From Rhodosorus marinus (Eukaryota > Rhodophyta > Stylonematophyceae > Stylonematales > Stylonemataceae): a stretch of DNA of 64,000 nt. A program made the position numbers and the translations under genes. Within the stretch, counting starts at the first letter, position 1. The number at the start of each line of letters is the position of its first letter. Below are positions 31,959 to 43,166 of this stretch, piece after piece. The notes below the pieces were generated by a model. That model did no database searches and was not told the DNA's origin. It was given only the letters and a program-made list of their open reading frames with translations. Location of the stretch: NCBI GenBank assembly GCA_029953675.1, contig JAMWBK010000003.1:62001-126000 (forward strand), read 5' to 3'.

Positions 31959-33331
31959 TTAAACTTCAGTAAATTCCCCCCCTAACCCCAATGAGTATAC
32001 CGGAGTCCAGCTGAATACCGTAGTTGTTAAGGCCGCACCTTCAACGGGGTCTACCGTCTCCGCAGCTTGAACCAAGTCTACAGGCTCCGCACCCTGAACG
32101 AAGGCTGCCGGCTCCGCACCCGGAACGAAGGTTGCCGGGCCAGCACTTGGAACGACAGCTGCCGGCTCCGCACCCTGAACGACGGTTGCCGGGCCAGCAC
32201 TCGGAACGAATTTGTGACTGGCAACCTGAACACCCCCCTGAACTTTCTCCGCAAGATGAACTAGGGCTATCGGCTCCGCACCCTGAACGAAGGCTGCCGG
32301 CTCTGCACCCGGAACGAAGGTTGCCGGGCCAGCACTCGGAACGAATTTGTGACCGGCAACCTGAACGCCCCCCTGAACTTTCTCCGCAAGATGAACTAGG
32401 GCTATCGGCTCCGCACCCTGAACGAAGGCTGCCGGCTCCGCACCCGGAACGAAGGTTGCCGGGCCAGCACTCGGAACGACAGCTGCCGGCTCCGCACCCT
32501 GAATGATAGTTGCCGGCTCCGCACCCTGAACGACGGTTGCCGGCTCCGCACCCTGAACGAAGGCTGCCGGCTCTGCACCCTGAACGACGGTTGCCGGGCC
32601 AGCACTCGGAACGAATTTGTGACTGGCAACCTGAACGCCCGCCTGAACTTTCTCCGCACCCTGAACGAAGGCTGCCGGCTCTGCACCCTGAACGACGGTT
32701 GCCGGGCCAGCACTCGGAACGAATTTGTGACTGGCAACCTGAACGCCCGCCTGAACTTTCTCCGCAAGATGAACTTTCTCGATCAACGGAACCGCGGAAC
32801 GAAGGTTGCCGGGCCAGCACTCGGAACGAATTTGTGACCGGCAACCTGAACGCCCCCCTGAACTTTCTCCGCAAGATGAACTAGGGCTATCGGCTCCGCA
32901 CCCTGAACGAAGGCTGCCGGCTCCGCACCCGGAACGAAGGTTGCCGGGCCAGCACTCGGAACGACAGCTGCCGGCTCCGCACCCTGAATGATAGTTGCCG
33001 GCTCCGCACCCTGAACGACGGTTGCCGGCTCCGCACCCTGAACGAAGGCTGCCGGCTCTGCACCCTGAACGACGGTTGCCGGGCCAGCACTCGGAACGAA
33101 TTTGTGACTGGCAACCTGAACGCCCGCCTGAACTTTCTCCGCACCCTGAACGAAGGCTGCCGGCTCTGCACCCTGAACGACGGTTGCCGGGCCAGCACTC
33201 GGAACGAATTTGTGACTGGCAACCTGAACGCCCGCCTGAACTTTCTCCGCAAGATGAACTTTCTCGATCAACGGAACCGCCGTCGTGAACCCTAGCACGG
33301 CGACAAGAACTAATGCGCTCAACTTCATCAT
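31959..33331 (-). pseudogene. Secreted protein of 9-residue repeats, frame broken by duplication
   Basis: The start at 33331 (MMKLSALVLVAVLGFTTAVP) is a clear signal peptide; the frame is open a little further 5' without ATG. The mature part is built of 9-residue units with consensus [GS]A[EG]PAxxVx, such as GAEPAAFVQ, SAGPATFVP and GAEPIALVH, with inserts ending in HKFVP. A 485-bp tandem duplication shifts the frame at 32796. Without it the gene would encode 295 residues ending at TAA 31959. An AATAAA overlaps that stop. I do not recognise the family. Valine periodicity could suit a beta-solenoid, which is inference. Confidence 0.7.
32311..33280. repeat. Exact 485-bp tandem duplication
   Basis: 32311-32795 is repeated as 32796-33280, with no difference that I could find. 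The unit contains the internal 27-bp repeats of the gene. The length is 3n+2, so the duplication breaks the reading frame. Identical copies point to a very recent event or to an assembly error in a repetitive gene. Confidence 0.85.
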
Positions 33332-33735
33332 GTTCAATCCGCTCCCTCTGCAGAACTACACAACTTCGGCCGACCTTCTACAAAATCGTTTACTCCCGTC
33401 GAAATTCAAATCTGAGCTCTTATCACAATCCCCGCTTCTGGCAATGCACGACTTGTCACATATCCCTCGGCCCACACATCCCAATCCTCAGCAGGCATCG
33501 CTTTACTTATAACCCCAGATCACATATCCTCGCAAGACCGTGGACGTTGGTAAGCCGGCATTCCGGTAAGATGGCGAGAGCACCAACGTTAGGCCTATGC
33601 CGTACCCAAGTGAGCTATTTACAATCAGAAAATTCCTTTACGCCGCGTGGAGGTTGCAGTCACTCAGGCCATTGCTATTGGCGTAACGCTACACTTCTAC
33701 ATCAAGGAAACACAGATTGGTTTCCTACCGTGGCT

Positions 33736-33830
33736 TATGGACGCCGCTGCTTTGATGCTGGAGGCACGCGATCTTCGCCGAACGTAGTCTTTTTTTCCGC
33801 TCGTTTTTTGATTATACAAATTTATTCAAT
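33736..33830 (+). pseudogene. Short family B-like 3' end
   Basis: GCTTTGATGCTGGAGGCACG, then a stop and TAGTCTTTTTTTCCGCTCG, match the last codons and 3' region of family B. The rest is missing. It sits about 60 bases before copy B3. Confidence 0.6.
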
Positions 33831-33887
33831 TTTCTGGCGCGATGCATTGTTTTCAATAGACTTATCCCTAGTCTTGCGTCACTATGC

Positions 33888-35935
33888 CTTCCCTGTAGGC
33901 TTTCCCTTTGTTAGTAGACTTTATTCTCCGCTTGGTCGTGGGGCTACCTATGACACCCTTGGCGCTTCCTCACACACGTTTGCGGCGCGCACAGGGGTAC
34001 AACAGGGTGATCCCTTGTCCCCTTTCCTACATGCCTGTGGACTACAACTCGTCTTGCTTTGTCTTCGCTCCGAATTCCCGCAGGTTCGTACGGTTGCATA
34101 CCACGACGACGTGTGCCTCCTGGGGCCCCCTGATACTCTAGCACTCGCTTATGATCGTCTCCGCTCCTTGGCTTCGCGGGTTGACCTGGAGGTTAATCAT
34201 CACAAATCGTTCTACTGGGGAGGTGTAGCTGCACAAGAGCAGCAGGTACCTGCGTCGTTCCAGGATATTTGGAGACCGGATGGTTTTGTCCACTTAGGCA
34301 TCCCCTACGGGTCGCCGTCCTTCGTTGAAGGCGAGTTGCTACAGCTCCTCGGTAAGCACAGACAGCTGGTTGCAGAGCTTCGACGGCTACCTCCGGGCTT
34401 TCTCCAGTGCTCGTTGTTGCTGTTTCGGTATTGTTGCAGTCAGCGGTTAACCTATTGGCTTCGCTCACTTCCAACTCATTGGGGCCGGTGGTTGGCCACT
34501 CGTGCGGATGCTGAAAGTTTCCGTGACCTGGGGTATTTTCTCGATGAAGAGCTGAGCGCTCTGCCGCGACCCACCTGTGATGTTGTGCGCGCCCAGGTAG
34601 GCCTCCCATTGCGATTGGGGGGACTGGGCCTCTGCAATCGTGTTGTGGTCCAACCTGCAGCCGCAGTAGGGGCCTGGGGAACCGCACTTCCCACTTTGAG
34701 CAGCTTGGGTATCTCGAAGTTCCGCAATTTGATGGCGAGCCTCTCGCGGGGTGTCTTGCTTCCCAGCGTACCGGAAAGCGCCCAAGACTTGTTTCTGGAG
34801 CTCCAAACCGCCCTGAATTCCTGTACTAGTCTCCCCGAAACCGTTCAACCCCGTCTTCCTGACTGGCGAGCTGTATTTGACCGCTCTCGAGGCTCCGCCC
34901 CGGGGATTCGTCCTGCGCCTGAACCTGTTCTAGGGGAGATTGACCCAGTGGTTGCCGCAGAAGAAGAAGTTCCAGTTGATCCTCCTGATGATTCCCAGCG
35001 CGCTGGGAGCCGAGCTCAAGCACGCACGGATGCGCTGCAAAATATCCTTTCTTGGGACTTGCACCGTGCTGCATATGGCCGACTCCTCGCGCAGATGGTC
35101 TCATCTTCTCGCGCTCGCGCCCGCCTACGTAGTCTTGGAGGGGTTATTAGCTCTCAGTGGCTCATGACCGTACCAGCCTTTCCGCCACTCACACTGTCGG
35201 ATTTCGAAGTGCGTACTTCACTGCGCTTATACCTCGGCTTACAGCAGCCCCCTTGGCCGTACGAGATGGGTTCGTCGTGCCCTCTCTGCTCTCAGACTGA
35301 AGACAACGCAGATTTTGGCGCCCACCTGCTCGCTAGTTGCCCGGCGGTGAAAGGTGCTCGAACCCGCCGCCACACACGGATCTTGAACCTGTTATACCGG
35401 GAACTTCGGCCTATAGTCCGGCAAGCCGGTCTGGAAATCGAACGTGAGAAACCTTTACCCGTCGCGGACTTTCAAAATGATGAACGCCGTGTAGCCGACC
35501 TGGTGATCACCTGTGACGACAGCCGCCGTACCACATACGTTGATCTTGCTGTTCCTAACCCTCAAGCTAGTCGTTATCTCCCGGCTGCGGGGGAGCGCCG
35601 TGGATCTGCCGCCGCCAGCATGAGACGCCGCAAAGAGATCAAATACGCGGGGGCTTTGTCTTCCCCTGGTGTTCGTGCTTCGGCACTAGCACATCGCTTG
35701 GTACCCCTGATCATTGAGTGCTTTGGGTTCATGGACTCTGTTGGTTCTCGCTGGCTTCGGGAGTTGTTCCGCGAACGCCCTGACCGTCTTCAATCGTTGT
35801 TTACCCGCTTAAGTTTCCTGCTGTGGCGCATGAATGCCGCTTTGATGTTGGAGGCGCGAGTACTTCGCCGCGCTTAGTCTTTTTTTCCCCTCGGGGTTTT
35901 TTTTTTTCAGCCTCCGATTAAACCATTCATTCATT
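33888..35935 (+). mobile_element. 5'-truncated family B copy (B3) with unbroken C-terminal ORF2
   Basis: Similarity to B1 starts at about 33888 and runs to the 3' tail with ATTCATTCATTCA repeats. ORF2 is open from there to 35877 (about 660 residues). It holds RT motif B (GVQQGDPLSP), the catalytic box (AYHDDVCLLG), the CCHC finger and the endonuclease. RT motif A (VDFTNAFNR) lies upstream of the truncation and is absent, so no RT activity is expected. The open frame continues upstream into unrelated sequence to 33313, probably by chance. Confidence 0.87.
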
Positions 35936-36002
35936 CACTAAACCATTCATTCATGCCTTCTGTCATCCCATGGGTGAGCCGCTTTGGAAAGCTTCGCGGC
36001 CG

Positions 36003-36250
36003 CTTTCATATTGGTTAATAATAATAAAAAACAGGTTTCTCCTTTGAGCACCGCCTTAATTTTCAAGCGTAATTCAATGTCTGTTAATAGTCGTTTGGAA
36101 ACCTCCCGGACACTTTCATATTCGTTAATAATGAAATGGTTTCTCTTGTGAGCACATGCTCTAATTTTCTAGCGTGATTCAATGTCTATTAATAGACGTT
36201 TGGGAACCTTCGCTGACACTTTCATAATTGTTCACAACCAACGGGCTTCT
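36003..36250. repeat. Diverged tandem repeat, unit about 108 bp
   Basis: CTTTCATA starts units at 36003, 36113 and 36219. The first two are 110 and 106 bp and share GTAATTCAATGTCTGTTAAT-like sequence. The third is partial, and the end of another precedes 36003. The copies differ at many sites, so the array is old. No coding signal is present. Confidence 0.7.
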
Positions 36251-36711
36251 CGGCACCAGAGGGGTTGCAGCGCACGCCCCTGCTGCTCTTCAGGTTCCAG
36301 GAACAGATCTTCTTGGTGAATTTCGCCGTGATGGTGGTGGTTGTTTTGCAATGTTGTGATCGGATATTTCATGCTCGAGCGCAAAATCGTTTATCCATCC
36401 AATTGTACTGCTGACGGCGCCGAGTTTGCTCAGATACACGCGGTTTGACTGCGTATCGATAGAACTACGATAAAACCACTAGGACCACGAGAAAAGCTTG
36501 GCTCAAGATCAGGAGATAATTACGAGCCCGGCAAGCGATTCAAATCACGAACACGAGGAGCCGCTCAAAGGATCTTGACGGGCCCCATAGCGCAATACTC
36601 ACGACACTGCCGAAATGCGTTGTGGTATCTGAGTAGACGACGAGAATAAAACCACTATGTATGTGACGTAGGTGACATCAGCAAAACCACTTCGGTTTGA
36701 AGTGAATTACT
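36251..36711. other. Interval without a recognised gene
   Basis: I see no coding signal or strong repeat in this stretch. Confidence 0.3.
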
Positions 36712-37200
36712 TTGTTCAATCGGAGACTGAAAAAAAAGGAGGAAAACAAGACTACGCGCGGTGAAGACCGCCGGCATCTAACATCGAAACACCGTTCATA
36801 CGCCACAGAGGAAACTTAAGAGGAGTAGACAACGAGTAGGGACGGTCAGGGCGCTACCAAACCAATCAAAAAACCCAAAAACTCAATGACCAAAAAGGTA
36901 TCCTAAAGCTCGGTGAAATACGGAAGATACGCCCCCCGCATATTTCACTTATTTGCGAGGTCTCATCGTGGCAGGGGTAGTTCCACGGCGCCTCCCGCGG
37001 CCGGCAAATAACCGCTAGCCTGATGATTAGGTACAGCAATATCAACCTACTTCGTTCGACGCCTATCGTCGCAGGTGACCATGAGGTCCGTCATTTTGGT
37101 AGTCCAGTAAAGAGAACGGGCTTCTCTCGTTCAATTTCAAGACCGACTTGCAAATGTCAGGTCAAGTCAGCGCTTCATCCGATACGAAGTCCAATCAACA
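36712..37200 (-). pseudogene. Decayed family B-like ORF2 end
   Basis: The minus strand keeps the order of family B: tail (CAGTCTCCGATTGAAC), last codons, the CGCCCTGACCGTC region, the arginine- and alanine-rich segment and the endonuclease strand. Many substitutions and indels are present. It belongs to a copy older than B1-B3. Confidence 0.65.
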
Positions 37201-37554
37201 AGAATTAAGATCTAGAAATCCATTTTGGAGGATGAATGGATGAGGATAGATGAATGCACAGTAGTCTGGGGTTTGCTAGCCTAGTACTAAAAATAGAATA
37301 GTGGAATAATCCCATACGACCGCAATGCTTCACAAACCATGGAAATTATGGGTCCTACATCAGCCCCTTGGCGAGCCAACTTTGGGATGTCAACCTTACA
37401 GTCTCTGTAGTTCCGATTGATAATCTGGTAGTAGAGCACGCCCTATGGCAGCATAGGGCCTGCCCTATCTGCACTATGCATATTGTGGTTTTCCGTTTAT
37501 TCCAACCACCGAATGTAGCCTGGGTGAGGCGCAAGGAAGACAGGAGGGGCTAGG
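37201..37554. other. Interval without a recognised gene
   Basis: No supported coding region. A CCCTATGGCAGCATAGGG imperfect inverted repeat lies near 37441. Confidence 0.3.
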
Positions 37555-40500
37555 CTAAGCAGCCCCACAGTGGGGTAGAAGACTACTTTCTATAGGGAAC
37601 AGCGTCCGAACATGATTATCTTTGCGCATGGCATGGATCGCCAAGCGACCCGTGCCTCGCCATAGCTTTCGAGTAATATCCATGCAAATGAGCGTTTGCG
37701 CGTCCGCCTTGTGCTCAAGATGTGCAGTAGTTTCGGTACTGAAGTCTTGGGCCCCTTGCCCGGGTCGTCCAAACCCTTCAACGGCGAAGGGTACAAATTG
37801 GAAGTCATTGTGGTCACCGAGGGAATCCCGATATTGGGTTCGTTTTCCCGGCCTCAGCGTTAGCTGCGGCAAAACCAGTTTGACATGCGGCTCGAACGAG
37901 GAGGTGGGCTCGCAGTGGGGATTCCACCTTGACGTCAATTACGTACTGCTTACCTGCGCGGTGATGACGCACGGCAATATCTGGTCGAAGACGACTACCC
38001 TCAAAAAACCCGCAAGGCTCGGCTTGAAGATCACGAAGGTGCCACCGAGCTGAGGTGACACGCGAGTTCATCACGAATGCGGTTATGGCGCAGAGTCCAA
38101 ATTCCCAGCCGAAGTAGAACAGTGGAATAAACGTTGAGTCCCATCCGCTGCGTGAGTTTTGGCACAGACTGTGCATTCAGGAGTGGTGCGAAGACCAGGT
38201 GTCGGGAGTCCCAAACGAAGGCGAAAGCTGCAGCGGATTTCTTCGGTGGAGAGCAGCTCAGATCCCGTGCTAGGAAGGTCACGAAGCCAGCCACCGGCGC
38301 CAGCACCAGAAGCGGATCGGACTCGAGCGTGGGCGCGATCGTCAAGAGCAGAATTATCCACGATATCCTCAAACGCTCTACGGTGACTCTCCTGCGAGAG
38401 TAGTTGTTGTAGTGGAGTTGCGAGCGGAGGATGGTTTGAAGAAGCACCGGCAGCACCGGTGGGAAGCGCTTTAGACCAAAGAGCGAGCGTGCGAATATGG
38501 GCCGGGCGTGCGAGAGCTGAGGGGGGTGTCGTCCCGCAGCTAGCGAGCACGAGTTGGTGTTCTAAGTGATCTGTGGAACTGGCGAGATCCTCCAGGGAAA
38601 AGTCCGTATTGGGATCCGCACTGCGACACGCCGTGCCCGGACGTCTCAGAAAGGGATTTTCGGCGGCATTATGCTGGAGAGTGCGAAGCTAGGCAGCGTA
38701 AAATTCGATCGGTTTAACTCGAACTCGTGTAGCCAAGCCCAGCCCACCCACTTGCCCAGTAGGCGAATTTGGGCTTTCACGGTATCGAGCTGTTCTGGAG
38801 GGAGACCCTGGAGGATAAGCAAACTTCCGCAAACTTCCACAACGTATCCAACTCGTGCAAGGCGATTACGTGCTCCTCAGAAGCAAGAACTGCGCCGAAA
38901 GGAAGAGCCAGGAACCGGAGATGATAGTCCAACCGGGGACCAGCACTATAGCGAAACAGGGCCAGTTTCGTCTATAATTCGCCTTCCGGGAGTGTCTGAA
39001 TCCCCTTTACGAGCTTGGCGTGTACATTTTGCATCATGCGGCATGCTTGCAGCACAAAGACCGGTTGCCCACTGGTACGGAGTGTAGCATCACTCCATTG
39101 GCGCGTAACATCAACCGCAGGGAAGTCATGATGGACAAGCCGCCGCGAATCACTCTTATGTCCGAAGAGGACGCACTTATCCGGTTGAATTCGGGCGCCG
39201 AGAGAACTTAAGACTCTTTGACTCCATTGGAAGGCCTCTTGAACGGTGTAGTACGGGCGAACAAAGCTAATGTCGTCCTGCAGCGCGAACACCGTGAGGT
39301 TGGGAAAGAGATCGCGAATGGCCATAAAATACGGGGAAAGAGCAAAGGCATGGAGCACCGGTGCTAGGGGATCACAGTGTTGAACGCCAGTACGCGAACG
39401 TGGGAAAATCCTATCCTGCGCGGAAGAGCCTTCTTCAGGGAGCCATTTGAAGTGGTACGAGCCGTCTGCAGAGTCACGGCCATAGCCGAGAAATTAGAGG
39501 GGGAGCAGCTCCGGAAAGCGAACGTCAAGGATGCGTTTTGCAAGACTACGGTCGATGCGATTAAACGCGTTTGCTAGGTCGAGTTTCAGGAGAATGTGGT
39601 CTGGCTCATAGTGTAGACGGGCTTGGAGAGTGTGTATAACTCACAACCGCCGGAGACACCATTACCTAGTTGAGTAGGCAACAGCAATTCACGAGCACGA
39701 GGCACAACGTGTTGGAGACCCATTGTGAAGCAACCTTGCGCAGCACCTCGAGAATGCCAATGGGTTGTAAGCGGGAAGACGATGGCTCCGACTCCAACTT
39801 TGAATGCTTGTCCAGAGCAACATGGTGACTACTCCGTAAACTGTGGAGCAGGATCTCGGGCAGATTCTCAGGTTCCGTAGAAAGCTTGCGAAGAAACCGA
39901 ACCAGGGCTGGACGGACATGATGTTCCAGAGCTTGTAAGTGCTCCGCACGAAGCCCGCTAGGGCCCGGGCTGCGAGCATCCAGAAGCCGTCGCAGACGCG
40001 CCAATAGAGATTCATCCGAGGCTCGTCGCGCGTTCCACGGGGGAATCGGCGTAGGTGTAGAGGCATTCACATTTGTAGACATTCACAGTTGTAGGCAAAG
40101 ACTCCTCGAGTTTTGGATGCAGCGCTTCTTCAGGAACGTCTGGGAAGAGAGCTTCCAGCGCCTCCCACGTTTGTTGAGTTCTTGGGTCCAGCTGGGTCGA
40201 AAGAATATGCTGGGCGGCTTGAGAGGGGCGTCGAATTTTCGCCTGATGGAGAACGCGATGGGAGGAGAACGGCGAGCGAGTGGTACGAAGTCCGGAAGGA
40301 GCGCCAGTGGTGTGCGTGCGCGTAGCAGAGAGATAAATCCACACATATTCGAAATCGCCCTCGAGCAACAGTTCGACCTGGGCCGGTATAGTAAGATCTC
40401 GCGCATTGCCGAGCATCAAGGTAGGCAGGACCTGGACGAAAGGCGCCGGATGGCTGGGGCGTTGTCATCCAGGGCAAGTTCCAGGGCGTGTTTGAGGAGA

Positions 40501-40713
40501 ACGCTCCAGGCAAGGACTTGTCCCGAAGGGACGTGTTGTCGCGCATTGGTGGTAGAATGAGTCAGAGCACCGCCAAAAGTTGCCGTGTTCGGCGTGCGTT
40601 TGAAGGAACGAATCCAGTTGAGAGACCCACCTGTCCACGTCCGCGTAGAACAGCTGAGTTTGGCGGACGCGCTTCCGCGAGCGGGAATGGGAGCGCGGAC
40701 GACTGGCGGTCAT
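37555..40713 (-). pseudogene. ORF2 of D1: reverse transcriptase and restriction-like endonuclease, many frameshifts
   Basis: The start at 40713 (MTASRPRSHSRSRKR) aligns with the basic start of family C ORF2. Pieces in order are SPGPSGLRAEHLQALEHH, then ASQWVSNTL, FALQDDISFV (catalytic box), HAKLVKGIQTLPEG, CTVCAKTH (finger) and RPDIAVRHHRAGKQYVIDVK (endonuclease), with FVPFAVEGFGRP near the end. The catalytic box reads Gln-Asp-Asp. At least six frame changes occur. It is inactive. Confidence 0.75.
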
Positions 40714-42000
40714 GCTTGAGGGGAAGAGTTCTCCTGTTCAGCATTCTCACGTACGGGTGTACTCGCGGAGTCTAGTTCCATTGCCTCAGTCTTGGACTGG
40801 GACGAAAAGGAGGTTCGGTGGAGCTCAGTCTGTTGGGAGTCACCTTGACAGGTGTCCTGTGTACTTGTTCCCGGCCCTTCGTGAGGATTCTTGGACGAGA
40901 CCTGAGCGTCCGAATCCTGTAGGGGAGCACCCTCCGTAGCCAGATCGGTAACAGTGGGACCCGCGGGCTCTTCTCTCCCATCCTAGATAGCTTCGCCAGC
41001 ATGGTGTGTGTTATCTTTGGGGGTTTGCAAACCGTGTAAATACTCCAGACGAGAATCAATAGCCTGGAAAACAAGGTTCATGATCCGGAAGCCGACTGGT
41101 CTCCCGGAAATCTGGCTCCCCAATCTCTCCATTTGGTCCGCAGCTCGTCGAAATACTAGCTTTGAGTACTCTTCCTCCGTCAAACCGCAGCTCTCCGTGA
41201 AGCCCACAAGAAGAGATCCGTCGGGGTCCGAGTAGTATCAAACCTGATCTGTTTCTGTGCGGGACGATTGGCGTACGCGGCAAACATGCCCTTGCGAAAC
41301 ACACCCCTGTCGATGGCACCCTGCACCAGTTGAACGGCATCGGGATGGAGTACAGCGAAAACGTGCGAAGATATGTAGTCCACGCGCACGAGCTGCTGGG
41401 AGTTCAGCCCCAGAGTTTTCGCCAGGTACGCAGCGAGGTCCCTGGGGGAGGTAGGATCAGCTCGGGGAGGCCGAAGGTTTGTAAAAGTGCCAAAGACCGG
41501 AGTAGTGTCAAGCGTCCATGTTGTAGCACCGAACGCTGAATGTAGATGTCGCTGACCTTGGTGTTGCGTGAGGTCAGATTCGGGTGAGTACGCGGGCGCA
41601 CGGTGCACACGGAGCACCGATGGATTAGCTCGGACAGCCCGGTCATAGCTGCCGGGAGCTGCGTGCTGCTCCCCGCAGCAGGCCCATCAGAGCACAACAG
41701 TGAGGGAATTCAGCATCGGAAAGTTGATTGGGCATGCAGTCATTATGGCCGTATTGATTGTTGAATCTCGTGGCGAATCTCACTCCGGCGGCCGTTGGCA
41801 GGGGTTCTGGGGTTTCTGGGCGTGTGGTTCCGAGCATACTCGGGTACCGGGCATTGAGGGTTGGCGGCTGACGTAGGGCCTGAAATATGGCGCCTGGAAC
41901 TCTTCCTTCCGAGTTGATGTGTGTACAGCTCTTCCACGAGGTGGAAGAACCAACGGATCTCGGCTGGTGGAGTCTCGAGTTGCCGGTAGGCGGTCGTCAT
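40710..42000 (-). pseudogene. ORF1 of D1, decayed
   Basis: Frames give EIRWFFHLVEELYTHQLG, TLGLNSQQLVRVDYISSHVF and GAIDRGVFRKGMFA, each with a counterpart in family C ORF1. A segment RRAADQMERLGSQISGR follows. The frame containing this last part has a stop at 40983. Followed further, it would end in ATGA overlapping the ORF2 start at 40713. The N-terminus is uncertain. Confidence 0.6.
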
Positions 42001-42063
42001 TGATGAGCATCGCGCGAGGAAAGTTTTGGCACCAAAAAAGTCCCCCTTTTGGCGTAGTAGCTT

Positions 42064-43070
42064 CTAGGTTTGCGCCGTGATTAGAGGAAAGGGACACAGG
42101 TACCTCTGCCAACTCCTGCACCCATGTTCCGCCGCTGACCTCTTTCCGTCATGTTCCAAGTTGCACTTTACGGAGAACTTGCCGTGGAGAGGGGTTGTCT
42201 TCCCGGAGGATATCCGTTGGCAATATCCATCCCACGAACTCTTCGTCTCGTACAGCTCCTCAATTACTTGTTGGTCTTTGGTCTCCAGAAACAAAAAAAT
42301 GCATATTGTGGTACTAATTTCAACGGTTTTGCTCGAAAATGTGGCATATCCGATGGCCAAATCGTCTTCCAACCGGCCCGGCTTGGCTTTCTCTTCTAGG
42401 ATCCTGTCCGAGATATCAGGATCAAGGTGTGCTGAAGTATCGAGGTCATCAAGATCTTCTGGTACAGAATTTCTTTTCACGTCTCCCTTTCCTGGTTCCG
42501 TTCTGGGAGCTGGTGAAACCGTTGCTTGCCCAGTTTGCATTGCTCTACCTCCAACTCTCAATCGCGTATGTATCTTAGGGCGTTCGTCACCGACGTTGTT
42601 TTCTCGTCATGTTGTCGATCGCCCCACCTAACCATCTCGATATACTTGATCATGTCACGAAGCAGCTTTGCTCGTTTCGCCGTGTGCGTCCACGAAAGCT
42701 CCGCAGTCTCTCACAGTCGGCGGTCTGCGAGCCTATTCCGGTGACCAGTATCGCCACTTCTGCCAGTTTTGGGGCATGCTCTCTGTAGATCTCCCAGAAA
42801 AGACTTGGCCTTCGATGGGCTCTCCTTCCCAGCTTTCGCGATGTTGAAGCCTTTGACCTGATCGAGTAGGCTCTCGATCTGGTCCTGGAGATTAGTCAGC
42901 TCCGGAGGCTCCGGTTCAACTGCATCCGAATCCCGGCTTGTGTGCTGATTCCAGCAACCTGGAATCCACCAGACCGCGAATGCTCTCAAACGTATCTGAA
43001 GGTCCCCAGCACAAGTGAGGAATTCGCAAGTAACGAGATCAGGAAAAAGAAATTCAGGGCCTGATGCCAA
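42064..43070 (-). pseudogene. hAT transposase remnant, C-terminal dimerisation region
   Basis: On the minus strand, frame pieces read AEVAILVTGIGSQTADCERL and then, after a frameshift near 42680, THTAKRAKLLRDMIKYIEM. The CER.WS...THTAKR.K pattern resembles the hAT dimerisation domain (PF05699), where a small-residue run before ER.FS is typical. An Asp- and Glu-rich stretch (VPEDLDDLDTSAHLDPDISD) downstream in another frame could be its tail. No catalytic triad can be assigned. Confidence 0.45.
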
Positions 43071-43166
43071 GTAGCCTAACTTTCGCGTACCGACGAAACA
43101 ATCTCGTCTTTTTTTACCAACGCTCAGCCCGACTCAGCACAGCCTCGGGCCCTTGAGCTACGCCAT

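Larger units (their letters stand above)
37555..42010 (-). mobile_element. Family D non-LTR retrotransposon (D1), decayed full-length
   Basis: ORF1 (about 42000-40710) and ORF2 (40713-37555) can be followed through many frames on the minus strand. Both proteins are closest to family C. No conserved 3' tail was recognised. The many frameshifts and stops mark an old insertion. Confidence 0.75.

Noticed and set aside
32024-33295. Plus-strand repetitive frames opposite the 9-residue repeat gene
   Set aside because: The 27-bp repeat leaves all frames open. Only the minus strand has a signal peptide and a poly(A) signal at the end.
33313-33887. N-terminal 190 codons of the 854-codon frame leading into B3
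   Set aside because: The reading frame is open, but the sequence has no similarity to the B1 ORF2 upstream part, has mixed composition and includes a relic of another family B tail. Fusion by chance is the simpler view.
1-43000. LTR retrotransposons, integrase or protease domains
   Set aside because: No long terminal repeats and no integrase, protease or RNase H motifs were seen. All RT sequences are of the non-LTR type with a C-terminal endonuclease.
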